NCBI RefSeq assembly: GCF_002890915.1
Contig: NZ_POUT01000004.1
Span: 276,110 to 340,109, forward strand
DNA from: Stutzerimonas stutzeri
GTDB taxonomy: Bacteria; Pseudomonadota; Gammaproteobacteria; Pseudomonadales; Pseudomonadaceae
Direction: 5' to 3'
DNA length: 64,000 bases
Shown: positions 34,856 through 46,012 of the stretch, piece by piece
Position numbering within the stretch: position 1 is the stretch's first letter
Layout: the number at the start of each line of letters is the position of its first letter
Position numbers and translations under genes: made by a program
Notes under the pieces: model-generated
What the model was told of the DNA's origin: nothing
The model's input: only the letters and a program-made list of their open reading frames with translations
Database searches by the model: none

Positions 34856-35299
34856 GGCAGATACCTCGTCTGTCTTGTTGGTTTGCAGAACCCTGTCCAA
34901 CAGGCGAACCAAATAACCAACCCAAGCGCCTGGCAGACGTTGCATTTGAGCCGACCACCCGACAGGCGTTCCTTCGGCCGGTGATCGAACTACCGTGAAG
35001 CATAGACGCTGCTTCCGACGACGAAATTGCGCGCCGCCCGCTCGCCGCTGTCGGGCGTCCGGGCGAGCGGGGAATTCCAGTGGCGCGACGAGCGTTTCCC
35101 CAAGGCGCCGCCGGGCCGTGGGCGACCGTGCCCAACCCTGTTCCGCGGGCAAAAAAAAGAGCGGCCGACAAGGCCGCTCAACAAACCAAAGGCTGGTAGT
35201 ACACACTGTCCCATCGCGGGGGTGGACGGGACCATTCTGTGGTGCCAGCAGGCGCTGGAAACTCCTCCAATGGTCTGACAGACCTTCGGCGTAGAGGCT
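34856..35299. other. Region upstream of acsA, about 440 bp
   Basis: It contains the acsA promoter (minus strand), which I could not define, and the terminator of the TRAP binding-protein gene at 35151-35179. No coding frame in it looks real. Confidence 0.5.
35151..35179 (-). terminator. Terminator downstream of the first TRAP binding-protein gene
   Basis: On the minus strand a perfect 8-bp stem (35179-35172 with 35166-35159, 5-base loop) runs into eight T residues. Confidence 0.9.
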
Positions 35300-36418
<1,119 letters not shown>

Positions 36419-36428
36419 TCATACCGCC

Positions 36429-37343
36429 TTATTCCGCTATTTCCCGGCTCCTGCCTTCGCGAGCGGTGAGGTACTCAAGCATCTGCCGCGCGGTGACCGA
36501 GAGGCTGTCCAGGTTGCGTACGCCGACCTTCAGCTCGCGTCGCGCCCAGGCGTCGCTCAGCGGGACGATTGCCACGTCCAGCGCCGGCAGGTAGTTGCGT
36601 ACCACCTGCTCGGGCAGCACGCCGACGCCCATGCCGGTATGGATCATCCGGCAGATCGCCTCGAAGCTGCGCACCTGGATGCGCAGGCGCAGCGGCATGC
36701 CCATCTGCTGGGCCGACTGCTGCAGCAGGGCGTGCAGCGAGGCGTCCTGCTGCAGGCCGATGAAGTCGAAGCCGGCCGCTTCGCTCAAGGCGATGCGCTC
36801 GCGCGTCGCCAGCGGATGCTCACGCGGCGTGACCAGCGCCAGCCGGTCCTCGCGGTAGGCGAAGACCTGCAAATCCTCGGCCGGCATGTGCCCGGCGAAG
36901 ATGCCGATATCCGTCAGCCCCTCGCGCAGGGCGCGCAGGGTATCGCTGCTGACGCGCTCCTCGAGGTCGATCTTCACTTCCGGGTGCTGGCGGGCGAAGG
37001 CGCTCAGGTCCTCGGGGAGGAACTCGATCACCGCCGAGGTGTTGGCGTGGATGCGCACATGGCCCTTGACCCCCTGGCTGAATTCGCTGAGGTCGGCATC
37101 CAGCTGCCGCAGGTTGTCCAGCAGGTTGCGCGCATGGTGCAGCAGCGCGTGGCCGGCCGGTGTCAGCTCGACGCCCTTGGGCTGGCGATAGAGCAGGCTG
37201 ACCCCGAGCTGGCCCTCCAGGTCGCTGACGCGCTTGCTCACCGCCGCCAGGGCGAGGTGCTCGCGTTCAGCGGCGCGGGTCAGGCTGCGCTCGTCGGCGA
37301 TGGCGGCGAACAGGCGCAGGGTGACGAAATCGATACGACGCAT
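36429..37343 (-). CDS. LysR-family regulator of the CoA-transferase/lyase module
   Basis: 304 residues. The N-terminal wHTH is RLFAAIADERSLTRAAEREHLALAAVSKRVSDLE; the rest is a periplasmic-binding-type effector domain (HVRIHANTSAVIEFLPEDLSAFARQHP). It is transcribed divergently from the CoA-transferase gene and upstream of dctP copy 1. Its effector domain shares the pattern ANT-x-AV-x-EFLPE with the itaconate-cluster LysR at 48.2 kb, so they are paralogues. The ligand is presumably an organic acid or its CoA ester. Confidence 0.93.
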   Translation of the reverse strand: MRRIDFVTLRLFAAIADERSLTRAAEREHLALAAVSKRVSDLEGQLGVSLLYRQPKGVELTPAGHALLHHARNLLDNLRQLDADLSEFSQGVKGHVRIHANTSAVIEFLPEDLSAFARQHPEVKIDLEERVSSDTLRALREGLTDIGIFAGHMPAEDLQVFAYREDRLALVTPREHPLATRERIALSEAAGFDFIGLQQDASLHALLQQSAQQMGMPLRLRIQVRSFEAICRMIHTGMGVGVLPEQVVRNYLPALDVAIVPLSDAWARRELKVGVRNLDSLSVTARQMLEYLTAREGRSREIAE

Positions 37344-37419
37344 AGGGCTCTCCCGTATTCGCAGGCGGCGAAGGATGCACCGTTTCGCCCCTTTACTTCA
37401 AAGCCCAGGAAGGATAGCC

Positions 37420-37436
37420 CTTCGTAAAACGCGAAG
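37420..37436. promoter_or_regulatory. Candidate LysR operator in the divergent LysR/CoA-transferase promoter
   Basis: CTTCG-N7-CGAAG, about 85-101 bases before the CoA-transferase ATG and 77-93 bases before the LysR ATG. It has the T-N11-A geometry usual for LysR sites. Confidence 0.65.
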
Positions 37437-37520
37437 CGCACCTTGGCCATCGATCAATTGTCGGCTCCCCACGCGTCGGTCATGCTCTGCGCCACGAATC
37501 AATCCCACACAGGTGCTGCG

Positions 37521-38723
37521 ATGAGCCAACAGACGGAAAAGAGCCTGCCGCTGCAGGGCCTCAAGGTGATCGAGATGGGCCAGCTGATCGCCGGCCCCTT
37601 CGCCAGCAAGCTGCTCGGCGAATTCGGCGCCGAGGTGATCAAGATCGAGCCGCCGAAGGTCGGCGACCCGCTACGCAAGTGGCGCAAGCTCAAGGACGGC
37701 ACCTCGCTGTGGTGGCACGTGCAGTCGCGCAACAAGCGCTCGGTGACGCTGGACCTCAAGGCCGCCGAAGGCCAGGCCATCGTCCGCCAACTGGTGGCCG
37801 AGGCCGACATCCTGATCGAGAACTTCCGCCCCGGCACGCTGGAGGAATGGGGCCTGGGCTGGGACGAACTATCGAAGCTCAACCCGCGGCTGATCATGCT
37901 GCGCATCTCCGGCTACGGGCAGACCGGCCCCTATCGTGACCTGCCGGGCTTCGGCGTGATCGGCGAGGCCATGGGTGGCCTGCGCCACCTGTCCGGCCAC
38001 CCGGGCCAACCGCCGGTGCGCGTCGGCATCAGCATCGGCGACTCGCTGTCCTCGCTCTATGGCGTCATCGGCGTGCTGCTCGCCCTGCAGGAGCGCAGCC
38101 GCAGCGGCCTGGGCCAGGAAATCGACGTGGCGCTGTACGAGTCGGTGTTCGCCATGATGGAAAGCCTGGTGCCGGAATACGACGCCTTCGGCTACGTCCG
38201 CGAACCGGCCGGCAGCGCGCTGCCCGGCATCACGCCGTCCAACTCCTACCTGTGCCGGGACGGCGCCTACGTACTGATCGCCGGCAATGGCGACAGCATC
38301 TACAAGCGCCTGATGACCCTGATGGACCGCCAGGACCTGGCCGACGACCCGCGCTTCGCCCACAACGACGGCCGCGCGCAGCACGCCGAGCTGATCGACG
38401 CCGCCATCGGCGAGTGGACCCTCCGTCACGACCGCGACGAGGTGATCGAGGCGCTCAAGGGCGCCTGCGTGCCGGCTGGTTACCCCTACACCGCCGCCGA
38501 CATCGTCAAGGACCCGCACTACCTGGCGCGGCAGATGATCGAGCAGGTCGAGACCTTCGCCGGCCCGCTCAAGGTACCGGGCGTGCTGCCCAAGCTCTCG
38601 CGCACGCCGGGACGCATTGGCCATGGCGGCCCGCAGTTGGGCGAGCACACCGACGACGTGCTGGCCGGCCTCGGCCTCACCGACGAACAACGCCAGGGCC
38701 TGCGCGAGCGCGGGATCATCTGA
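37521..38723 (+). CDS. Class III (CaiB/BaiF) CoA-transferase
   Basis: 400 residues from the ATG at 37521. CaiB/BaiF fold: GLKVIEMGQLIAGPFASKLLGEFGAEVIKIE at the N-terminus, then NKRSVTLDLK, LIENFRPG and ISGYGQTGPY. The catalytic Asp is probably in GISIGDSLSS (about residue 174). It moves CoA from a donor such as succinyl-CoA to a free acid. Gene pairing with an HMG-CoA-lyase-family enzyme suggests the product is a branched hydroxyacyl-CoA, for example (R)-citramalyl-CoA or 3-hydroxy-3-methylglutaryl-CoA. The acid is inferred, not proved. Confidence 0.9.
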   Translation: MSQQTEKSLPLQGLKVIEMGQLIAGPFASKLLGEFGAEVIKIEPPKVGDPLRKWRKLKDGTSLWWHVQSRNKRSVTLDLKAAEGQAIVRQLVAEADILIENFRPGTLEEWGLGWDELSKLNPRLIMLRISGYGQTGPYRDLPGFGVIGEAMGGLRHLSGHPGQPPVRVGISIGDSLSSLYGVIGVLLALQERSRSGLGQEIDVALYESVFAMMESLVPEYDAFGYVREPAGSALPGITPSNSYLCRDGAYVLIAGNGDSIYKRLMTLMDRQDLADDPRFAHNDGRAQHAELIDAAIGEWTLRHDRDEVIEALKGACVPAGYPYTAADIVKDPHYLARQMIEQVETFAGPLKVPGVLPKLSRTPGRIGHGGPQLGEHTDDVLAGLGLTDEQRQGLRERGII

Positions 38724-38747
38724 AAGAAGCAGCTTCAAGCCAACAGC

Positions 38748-38810
38748 GTAGGGTGGATGACGCTTTTTTCATCCACCGTGACATTCCCGAAACGGTGGAT
38801 GGGTGGAGCG
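38748..38810. repeat. GTAGGGTGGA palindromic repeat, copy A
   Basis: GGTGGATGA (38752-38760) pairs with TCATCCACC (38769-38777). A second, inverted GGTGGAT unit follows at 38794. It sits between the CoA-transferase and lyase genes. Confidence 0.75.
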
Positions 38811-38850
38811 TCACCCCCCCTTGGCCAGGCATAACCGACAGGATTCATCC

Positions 38851-39786
38851 ATGAGCAAACGCCTGTATATCCAGGAAGTCGCCACCCGCGACGGCTTCCA
38901 GATCGAGCCGGACTTCGTGCCGACCGAAGACAAGATCGCGCTGATCGACCGCCTCTCGCAGACCGGGCTGGCGAAGATCGAGGTCACCTCCTTCACCTCG
39001 CCCAAGGCCATCCCCAACCTGCGCGACGCCGAGGAGGTGATGCGCGGCATCCGCCGTGTGCCGGGCGTCGAGTACACCGTGCTGGTGCCCAACGTGAAGG
39101 GCTGCGAGCGTGCGCTGGCCTGCGCGGTGGACGAAATCAACCTGGTGATGTCGGCCAGCGACACCCACGGCCTGGCCAACCTGCGCATGACGCCCGAGCA
39201 GTCGCTGGCGCAGTTCCGCGAGATCATCGAGGCCACCCGCGGCAGCGCGGTGTTCGTCAACGCCTCGCTGTCGACCACCTTCGGCTGCCCCTTCGAAGGC
39301 GAGGTGCCGGAGCGCCGCGTCTTCGAGCTGGTGCAGCGCCTGCTGGAGATCGGCGTGCAGGGCATCACCCTCTGCGACACCACCGGCATGGCCGACCCGG
39401 CGCAGGTCGAGCGCATCTGCCGCGAGGCGCTGAACAGCTGGCCAGAAACCGTGTTCACCGCGCACTTCCACAACACCCGCGGCATGGGCCTGGCCAATGC
39501 CCTGGCGGCGCTGAACGCCGGGATCGACCGCTTCGACGCCTCGCTCGGCGGCCTCGGCGGCTGCCCCTATGCGCCAGGCGCCAGCGGCAATATCTGCACC
39601 GAGGACCTGGTGCACATGTTCCAGCGCATGGGCGTGGATACCGGCGTGAATCTGGATGGCCTGCTGCTCTGCGCAGCCGACCTGCCGCAGCTGGTCGACC
39701 ACGAGGTGCCGGGCGCCGTGCTCAAGGCCGGCAAGGCCGACCGCCGCTACCCGAAGCCGAAATGGCTGCAGGAAGCCGGCGCCTGA
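38851..39786 (+). CDS. HMG-CoA-lyase family enzyme (HMG-CoA or (R)-citramalyl-CoA lyase)
   Basis: 311 residues from the ATG at 38851. A DRE-TIM-like metallolyase: EVATRDGFQIE at the N-terminus, EVTSFTSPKAIPNL, HFHNTRGMGLANAL, and the signature GLGGCPYAPGASGNICTED with the catalytic Cys near 238. HMG-CoA lyases give acetoacetate plus acetyl-CoA; the R-citramalyl-CoA lyase of Chloroflexus, as I recall, is in the same family and gives pyruvate plus acetyl-CoA. With the upstream CoA-transferase it forms a complete activate-and-cleave route. Converges with the epoxide-hydrolase-like gene, 9 bases apart. Confidence 0.88.
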   Translation: MSKRLYIQEVATRDGFQIEPDFVPTEDKIALIDRLSQTGLAKIEVTSFTSPKAIPNLRDAEEVMRGIRRVPGVEYTVLVPNVKGCERALACAVDEINLVMSASDTHGLANLRMTPEQSLAQFREIIEATRGSAVFVNASLSTTFGCPFEGEVPERRVFELVQRLLEIGVQGITLCDTTGMADPAQVERICREALNSWPETVFTAHFHNTRGMGLANALAALNAGIDRFDASLGGLGGCPYAPGASGNICTEDLVHMFQRMGVDTGVNLDGLLLCAADLPQLVDHEVPGAVLKAGKADRRYPKPKWLQEAGA

Positions 39787-39795
39787 GCCTGCGGT

Positions 39796-40686
39796 TCAGA
39801 GCCCCTGGCAGAACGTCAGGATCGCATCGGCCACCGCACCAGGCGCTTCGCGCTGGGGAAAATGGCCAACGCCCGGCAGCAGGTGGCGGTGGTACGGGCC
39901 GCTGAACAAACCTTCCCGTCCCGCCGAGCTGTCTGGCGCGTTGCAGCTATCCGCCTCGCCGTGCAGCACCAGGGTCGGCACCGCCAGCACCGGCGTGGGC
40001 TGCAGCAGTGCCTCGTCCTGCGCATAGGCCGGATCGCCCTCGGCGAACCCCCAGCGGTGCCGGTAGGAGTGCAGCACCACCGCGGCCCAGTCCGGGTTGT
40101 CGAACGCCGCGGCAGCCTCGGCGAAATCCGCCTCGGCGTACCAGCCGGCCGGCGACCAGGTGTCCCAGAGCAGGCGGGTGAAGGCGAGGCGATCCTCGGT
40201 CACCGTACGCTCGCCACGCGGCGTGGCCATGTACCAGTGGTACCAGTAGTTGCGCGCCTGGCCCAGGGAGATCCGCTGGTTCGGGTCGTTGGTGCCATAG
40301 CCCACCGCAAGCATCACCAGCCGCGCGGCCGCGTGATGACGCAGCCCACAGGCGTTGGCCGCCGCCCGCGCGCCCCAGTCGTGACCGACCAGCACCGGCT
40401 GGTCCAGCCGCAGCGCATCGATGAAATCCAGCAGGTCGCGGCCCAGCGCGGCCAGTTGGCCGCTGCGCGGGATCAGCGGATCGACGAAGCGCGTCTGCCC
40501 GAAGCCACGCAGCGTCGGGCAGAGTACACGGTAACCGGCGGCGGCCAGATGCTCGGCGACGGCGCTCCAGCTTTCCGGGCTGTCCGGCCAGCCATGCACC
40601 AGCACCGCCGCCTGGCGGCCACGGGGATTCCATTCGAGATAAGCGATGTCCAGCACCGGGGTGCGGACGAAGGCGTAGTCGCTCAT
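39796..40686 (-). CDS. Alpha/beta hydrolase, epoxide hydrolase-like
   Basis: 296 residues. Oxyanion motif HGWPDSPESW and nucleophile elbow GHDWGA, with Asp as nucleophile rather than Ser. That feature marks epoxide hydrolases and haloalkane dehalogenases; it excludes ordinary esterases. The general acid and base are probably in VLHGEADSCN and GVGHFPQREAPGAV. A cap domain runs between residues about 130 and 230. No signal peptide. Same strand as the itaconate operon but 145 bases downstream of dctP copy 2, so it may or may not be co-transcribed. Natural substrate unknown. Confidence 0.85.
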   Translation of the reverse strand: MSDYAFVRTPVLDIAYLEWNPRGRQAAVLVHGWPDSPESWSAVAEHLAAAGYRVLCPTLRGFGQTRFVDPLIPRSGQLAALGRDLLDFIDALRLDQPVLVGHDWGARAAANACGLRHHAAARLVMLAVGYGTNDPNQRISLGQARNYWYHWYMATPRGERTVTEDRLAFTRLLWDTWSPAGWYAEADFAEAAAAFDNPDWAAVVLHSYRHRWGFAEGDPAYAQDEALLQPTPVLAVPTLVLHGEADSCNAPDSSAGREGLFSGPYHRHLLPGVGHFPQREAPGAVADAILTFCQGL

Positions 40687-40831
40687 GCCGGCGTCTCCTG
40701 ACGAATGTTCGAGTCATCAGCATAGGCGTTCGGCTGGGCAAAAACGGGGGTTCGTCGCATGTGCGCGACCGCCTCAGCGGTCTATCGGCAAGAATCGGCA
40801 CGGCGTCACATTGCACACCGTGCCCCCGGAC

Positions 40832-41881
<1,050 letters not shown>

Positions 41882-42709
41882 TCAGGGCACCGCTTGCCCG
41901 GCACGTTGCAGCAGGCGGCGGGCGCGGCCGACGACGGGGGCGTCGACCATCTGTCCGTCCACCACGAAGACCCCGTCGCCGGACGCACCGGCGGCGAGGA
42001 CGCGTCGTGCCCAGTCCAGCTCCTCGGCGCTGGGCATCAGCGTTTCATGCACCACAGCGACCTGGCTGGGGTGGATGCACAGCAGCCCGCCGAAGCCCAT
42101 GTCGCGGGCATCGGCAACCGTCCGGGCGAGGCCGTGCAGGTTCTTGATATCGGGGAATACGCTGTCCAGCGGCGGCGCCAGGTCCGCCAGTCGCGAATGC
42201 AGCAGCAGCGCGTAGCGCGCCTGGTCGAGGATGCGTTCGGCGGCCGCGCTGCCGCTGGCCAGGCCCAGATCCAGGCCCAGGTCCAGCGCGCCGAAGGACA
42301 GCCGCTCGACGCCCTCGGCACTGGCGATTTCCGCCAGGCTGGCGAGCCCGCGGGCGCTCTCGACGATCGGCCATACCGGCTTGCCGCTGGCCGCCGCCAG
42401 GGCCACCTGAACCGCGCTTTCCACTTTCGGCAGCAGCACGCCGGCCACGCCGGCATGCCGTGCGCACAGCGCCAGGTCCTCGGCATGTCCGGCATGCAGC
42501 GGCGAGTTGACGCGCACCAGCACACGGGCGGCCGGATTGGCGGCAAGAAACGCGTCGAGATTGCTCCGCGCTTCGGCCTTCAGGCTCTCGGCAACGGCGT
42601 CCTCGAGGTCGACAATCACCGCGTCGGCCCCGCTCGCCAGCGCCTTGGGAATGCGTTCCGGGCGGGTCGCCGGGACGAACAGCGCGCTACGGATGATGGA
42701 TGAATTCAT
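41882..42709 (-). CDS. ccl: (S)-citramalyl-CoA lyase (CitE-like)
   Basis: 275 residues from the ATG at 42709, which has AGGAG upstream. CitE/HpcH aldolase TIM barrel: RSALFVPATRPERIPKAL, DLEDAVAESLKAEAR with the metal-binding acidic residues, LPKVESAVQV and GFGGLLCIHPSQVAVV. In P. aeruginosa the orthologue (PA0883) splits (S)-citramalyl-CoA to pyruvate and acetyl-CoA, the last step of itaconate use. It follows ict by 19 bases. Confidence 0.9.
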   Translation of the reverse strand: MNSSIIRSALFVPATRPERIPKALASGADAVIVDLEDAVAESLKAEARSNLDAFLAANPAARVLVRVNSPLHAGHAEDLALCARHAGVAGVLLPKVESAVQVALAAASGKPVWPIVESARGLASLAEIASAEGVERLSFGALDLGLDLGLASGSAAAERILDQARYALLLHSRLADLAPPLDSVFPDIKNLHGLARTVADARDMGFGGLLCIHPSQVAVVHETLMPSAEELDWARRVLAAGASGDGVFVVDGQMVDAPVVGRARRLLQRAGQAVP

Positions 42710-42728
42710 GGCTGGCTCCTCGTCGCGC

Positions 42729-43934
42729 TCACACCGCGCCCTGCTCGTGCAGGCGCTGGATGTCACCGGGCGCATAGCCCAGCTCGGCGAGCAGCGCATC
42801 GGTGTGCTGGCCGAGCGCCGGGATCGGGTCCATGCGCGGCGCGAACGCGCTGTTGCGCGCAGGTGGCAGCAGCGCCGGCAGCCGCCCCGCGGGACTCTCC
42901 ACCGCGCCCCAGGCCTGGCGTGCGGCGAGCTGTGGGTGGGCCCAGACGCCGGCCATGTCGTTGACATGGGCGTTGGCGATCGGCGCGGCGTCCAGCCGGG
43001 CGATCACCTCCTCGGCGCTCAGTCGAGCGAAGCTCTCGACGATGATGGCGCGCAGCGCCTCGCGGTTTTCCGAACGTTTGAAGTTGGCCGAGAAGCGTTC
43101 GTCCTGCGCCAGCTCCGGCTGCAGCAGCACCTTCTCGCAGAACAGCACCCACTCGCGTTCGTTCTGCAGGCCGAGCATCACCGTGCCGCCATCGCCGGTG
43201 GGGAACGGGCCGTAGGGGTAGATGGTGGCGTGGGCGGCCCCGGCGCGCGGCGGCGGCGGCGCGCCGTCGTAGGCGTAGTACAGCGGGTAGCCCATCCACT
43301 CCACCAGGCTTTCCAGCATGGTCACGTCGACGCGGCTGCCCTCGCCGGTCTTGCCGCGCAGCATCAGCGCCGAGAGCACGCCGGTGTAGGCGTACATGCC
43401 GGCGGCGATGTCGGCGATGGAGCAGCCGGCCTTGGCCATCTCGGTCTCGCCCGGTCCGCCGGTGACGGAAAGGAAGCCACCCTCGCTCTGGATCAGCAGG
43501 TCGTAGGCCTTCTTCCGCGCGTAGGGCCCGCCTTCGCCGTAGCCGGAAATGTCGCAGACGATCAGCCGCGGGAAGCGCTCGTGCAGCGCCTCGAACGACA
43601 GGCCCATGCGCGCCGCGGCGCCCGGTGCGAGGTTCTGCACCAGCACGTCGGCCTTGGCCAGCAACTGCTCGAGCACCTGCCCAGCCGCGTCCTGCTTGAC
43701 GTCCAGGCTCAGGCTTTCCTTCGAGCGGTTGGTCCAGACGAAGTGCGAGGCCAGGCCATCGACGCGCTCGTCGTAGCCACGGGCGAAGTCGCCGGAGCCG
43801 GGGCGCTCGATCTTGATCACCCGGGCGCCGAGGTCGGCCAGTTGCCGTGTGCAGAATGGCGCGGCGATGGCGTGCTCGAGGCTGACCACGGTGATGCCGT
43901 CGAGCGGGCGGGGTTTGGCGGTTGTATCGTTCAT
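42729..43934 (-). CDS. ict: Itaconate CoA-transferase (class III)
   Basis: 401 residues from the ATG at 43934 (MNDTTAKPRPLDGITVVSLE), with AGGAA upstream. CaiB fold: EHAIAAPFCTRQLADLGARVIKIE, NRSKESLSLDVK, VLVQNLAPGAAARMG, ISGYGEGGPYARKKAYDLL; the Asp nucleophile is probably in AGCSIADIAAGMYAY. The P. aeruginosa orthologue (PA0882) activates itaconate with succinyl-CoA. Distinct from the other CoA-transferase at 37.5 kb, whose motifs differ (HVQSRNKR against VWTNRSKE). Confidence 0.9.
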   Translation of the reverse strand: MNDTTAKPRPLDGITVVSLEHAIAAPFCTRQLADLGARVIKIERPGSGDFARGYDERVDGLASHFVWTNRSKESLSLDVKQDAAGQVLEQLLAKADVLVQNLAPGAAARMGLSFEALHERFPRLIVCDISGYGEGGPYARKKAYDLLIQSEGGFLSVTGGPGETEMAKAGCSIADIAAGMYAYTGVLSALMLRGKTGEGSRVDVTMLESLVEWMGYPLYYAYDGAPPPPRAGAAHATIYPYGPFPTGDGGTVMLGLQNEREWVLFCEKVLLQPELAQDERFSANFKRSENREALRAIIVESFARLSAEEVIARLDAAPIANAHVNDMAGVWAHPQLAARQAWGAVESPAGRLPALLPPARNSAFAPRMDPIPALGQHTDALLAELGYAPGDIQRLHEQGAV

Positions 43935-43955
43935 ATCCGGTTCCTGCAGATTCGG

Positions 43956-44058
43956 CGTAGGGTGGAAATCGGCGAAGCCATTTCCACGCGTTTGTTCAAG
44001 CCCCTGGGGACTCTGGCGCCACTTTGGTGGATGAGGCTTCGCCGCCATCCACCCTACG
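43956..44058. repeat. GTAGGGTGGA palindromic repeat pair, copy B
   Basis: Two inverted units form 24-base arms (43956-43979 and 44035-44058) that match at 21 positions, core CGTAGGGTGGA plus CGGCGAAGCC. They fill the gap between ict and the MmgE/PrpD gene. Confidence 0.8.
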
Positions 44059-44065
44059 ATTCAGT

Positions 44066-45418
44066 TCAGGCCAGCTCGTCCAGCCGCTCCAGGTCGCGCA
44101 AACGCCAGACCTTGTCGATCAATTCGCCCGCCTCGTCGGCGCTGCGCGCCCCGGAGAACTGCAGCAGGCGGCGGAACTTGTCCTCCAGTTCAGTGCGGCT
44201 CAGGGTGTTGTCCGGATCGCCCTTGGGCTCGTCGATGGCGCCGCTCAGGGTGCGTCCGTCGCGGGTGCTGACCTCGACCCGGCCGAGCCAGCGCGCCGGG
44301 TAGGCGCCGTCGACCTCGGGGTCGAGGACCATGCTCACTTTTTCGCGGAAGGCCGCCACGGCCGGATCGGTCAGGGCCAGGTCGCGGAACTCGGTGAGCT
44401 GCGCCTTGCCGTGCACGGCGATCAGCCCGAGCACCGTGCCCATGCTGAACTTGGCCTGGTGCACCGTCTGCGGCACGCTCACCCGCCCGAGCACGTCGAT
44501 GGCGCCCTGGTGCACGCGGGTGGTGACGCTGGCGATCTGGTCGGCGCGCAGGCCTTCGCGCTGTATCAGCGCCAGCAACGCATCGGCGGCCGGATGGGTG
44601 TGGCGGCAGGAGGCATGGAACTTGAACGAGGTTTCCGCCAGTGCCCAGCGCGTGCCGAGGCGATCGGACAGCCTGCTCGGGTCGGCATCGCTGGACATGC
44701 CGGCAGCCATGCCCTGCTCGCCTTCGAGGATGTTCTGCGCGCCGCTCAGGCCGTCGGCCGTGAGGTAGGCGGCGAGCAGGCCATCGGCGGCGGCCTTGGC
44801 GGTGTGCAGCTGCTTGGAATCCGCCGCGTCACGAAGGAACTCCCACAAGCCCGCCGCTTGCGTACCGGCGCTGCCGAGCAGGTGGGTGAACCGCTGCTGG
44901 TCGAAGTCCAGCAGCTTGCCCACCGCCACCGCCGCGGCCAGGGTGCCGACCGTCGCGGTGGTGTGGAAGATGCGGTAGTGCGAGCGGCCGAGGAACTCGC
45001 CGATGCGGATGCCCGCCTCGTAGCCGGCGACCGCGGCTACCAGCAGCTCGCGGCCGGACTTGCCGAGATCCTGCGCGGCGGCCAACGCGGCCGGGAACAC
45101 CACGGTGGCCGGATGCAGCACCGAACTGTTGTGCAGGTCGTCCTGCTCCACCAGGTGCGAGCTGGCGGCGTTCACCAGCGCGGCGAAGTAGGCCGAGCTG
45201 CTGCCGCCGTTGACCAGGATGCGTGCCGGCCCCTCGCTCGGCCCCATCTTCTGCGCATAGCGCTCGAACAGGGGAATCGGGTGCGAGCCGGCGCTGGCCA
45301 GCGCGGAGCCCAGCCAGTCGAGGAAGAGGTCTTCGGTGCGGGCGAGCACCGGCTCGGGAATCTGCTGGTAATGCAGGCCGGCGAGGAATTCGGTCAGCGC
45401 CTGGGTGTGCTGGCTCAT
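44066..45418 (-). CDS. MmgE/PrpD family protein (2-methylcitrate/cis-aconitate dehydratase-like)
   Basis: 450 residues. Family features: FLDWLGSALASAGSHP near the N-terminus, ASSHLVEQDDLHNSSVLHPATVVFPAALA (substrate and His motif) and FKFHASCRHTHPAADALLAL. The family dehydrates or isomerises tricarboxylic acids (PrpD; IrgI/CAD-type decarboxylases share the fold). Matches P. aeruginosa PA0881 by position. cis-Aconitate decarboxylase, which makes itaconate, also belongs to this family, so a link to itaconate or methylcitrate is plausible but unproved. Its ATG overlaps the stop of the VOC gene (ATGA). Confidence 0.88.
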   Translation of the reverse strand: MSQHTQALTEFLAGLHYQQIPEPVLARTEDLFLDWLGSALASAGSHPIPLFERYAQKMGPSEGPARILVNGGSSSAYFAALVNAASSHLVEQDDLHNSSVLHPATVVFPAALAAAQDLGKSGRELLVAAVAGYEAGIRIGEFLGRSHYRIFHTTATVGTLAAAVAVGKLLDFDQQRFTHLLGSAGTQAAGLWEFLRDAADSKQLHTAKAAADGLLAAYLTADGLSGAQNILEGEQGMAAGMSSDADPSRLSDRLGTRWALAETSFKFHASCRHTHPAADALLALIQREGLRADQIASVTTRVHQGAIDVLGRVSVPQTVHQAKFSMGTVLGLIAVHGKAQLTEFRDLALTDPAVAAFREKVSMVLDPEVDGAYPARWLGRVEVSTRDGRTLSGAIDEPKGDPDNTLSRTELEDKFRRLLQFSGARSADEAGELIDKVWRLRDLERLDELA

Positions 45419-45819
45419 GCGGTCGGCTCCAGTGGGTTGGCCAATGGGTTGGATAGTTCGATCAGGTTCTGGTCGGGGTCGCGCAGGTACACCGAGCGGA
45501 TCGGCCCGGTCGCGCCGGTGCGCTGCACCGGGCCTTCGATGATGGCTGCGCCTTGCCGTTCGAGGTGGGCGACGACCGCCTCCAGCGACGTGGCGACGAT
45601 GAAGCAGAGGTCCGCCGAGCCCGGTGTCGGCCGCTCGGCCTTGGGCTCGAACTCGCGCCCGGCCTGGTGCAGGTTGATCTTCTGGTTGCCGAAGGCCAGC
45701 GCCTTGCGCCCTTCGCCGAAGGTCACCGCCTGCATGCCGAGCACGCGGGTGTAGAAGTCCACCGTGGCCTCGATATCGGCGACGGTCAGGACCAGATGGT
45801 CGAGGTGGTCGATCTGCAT
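45415..45819 (-). CDS. VOC/glyoxalase-family protein
   Basis: 134 residues from the ATG at 45819 (MQIDHLDHLVLTVADIEATVDFY), with GGAG upstream. Vicinal-oxygen-chelate fold with metal ligands likely from HLVLTV (His), the central NLHQAG (His) and the C-terminal YLRDPDQNLIELSNP (Glu). Could be an isomerase, epimerase, dioxygenase or lyase. It sits within the itaconate operon and matches PA0880 by position. Its stop overlaps the PrpD-like start, so they are translationally coupled. Substrate unknown. Confidence 0.88.
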   Translation of the reverse strand: MQIDHLDHLVLTVADIEATVDFYTRVLGMQAVTFGEGRKALAFGNQKINLHQAGREFEPKAERPTPGSADLCFIVATSLEAVVAHLERQGAAIIEGPVQRTGATGPIRSVYLRDPDQNLIELSNPLANPLEPTA

Positions 45820-45844
45820 GGCATCACTCCTTCGCTCGGTCGTC

Positions 45845-46005
45845 GCAGGGTGGAAAACGGCGAAGCCTTTTCCACGCGTTTGGCCGAACCCGCTCCGCTG
45901 CAGCGCGGCGCCCAGGTGGTGGAAAACGAACACCAGGTCTTTCCCAGCAATTGCGTCGCCTGTTGGATACGCGTGGAAAAGACCTGCGGTCGTTTCCACC
46001 CTACG
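45845..46005. repeat. GTAGGGTGGA palindromic repeat pair, copy C
   Basis: Two inverted units, each GGGTGGAAA...TTTTCCACGCG, stand at 45848-45878 and 45970-46004. They fill the whole gap between the VOC gene and the acyl-CoA dehydrogenase. Confidence 0.78.
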
Positions 46006-46012
46006 TTGCTCG

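Noticed and set aside
40727..40736. GCGTTCGGCT half-site upstream of the epoxide-hydrolase-like gene, identical to the left half of the itaconate operator
   Set aside because: The right half CGAACGC is missing at the expected spacing, so it was not called as an operator.
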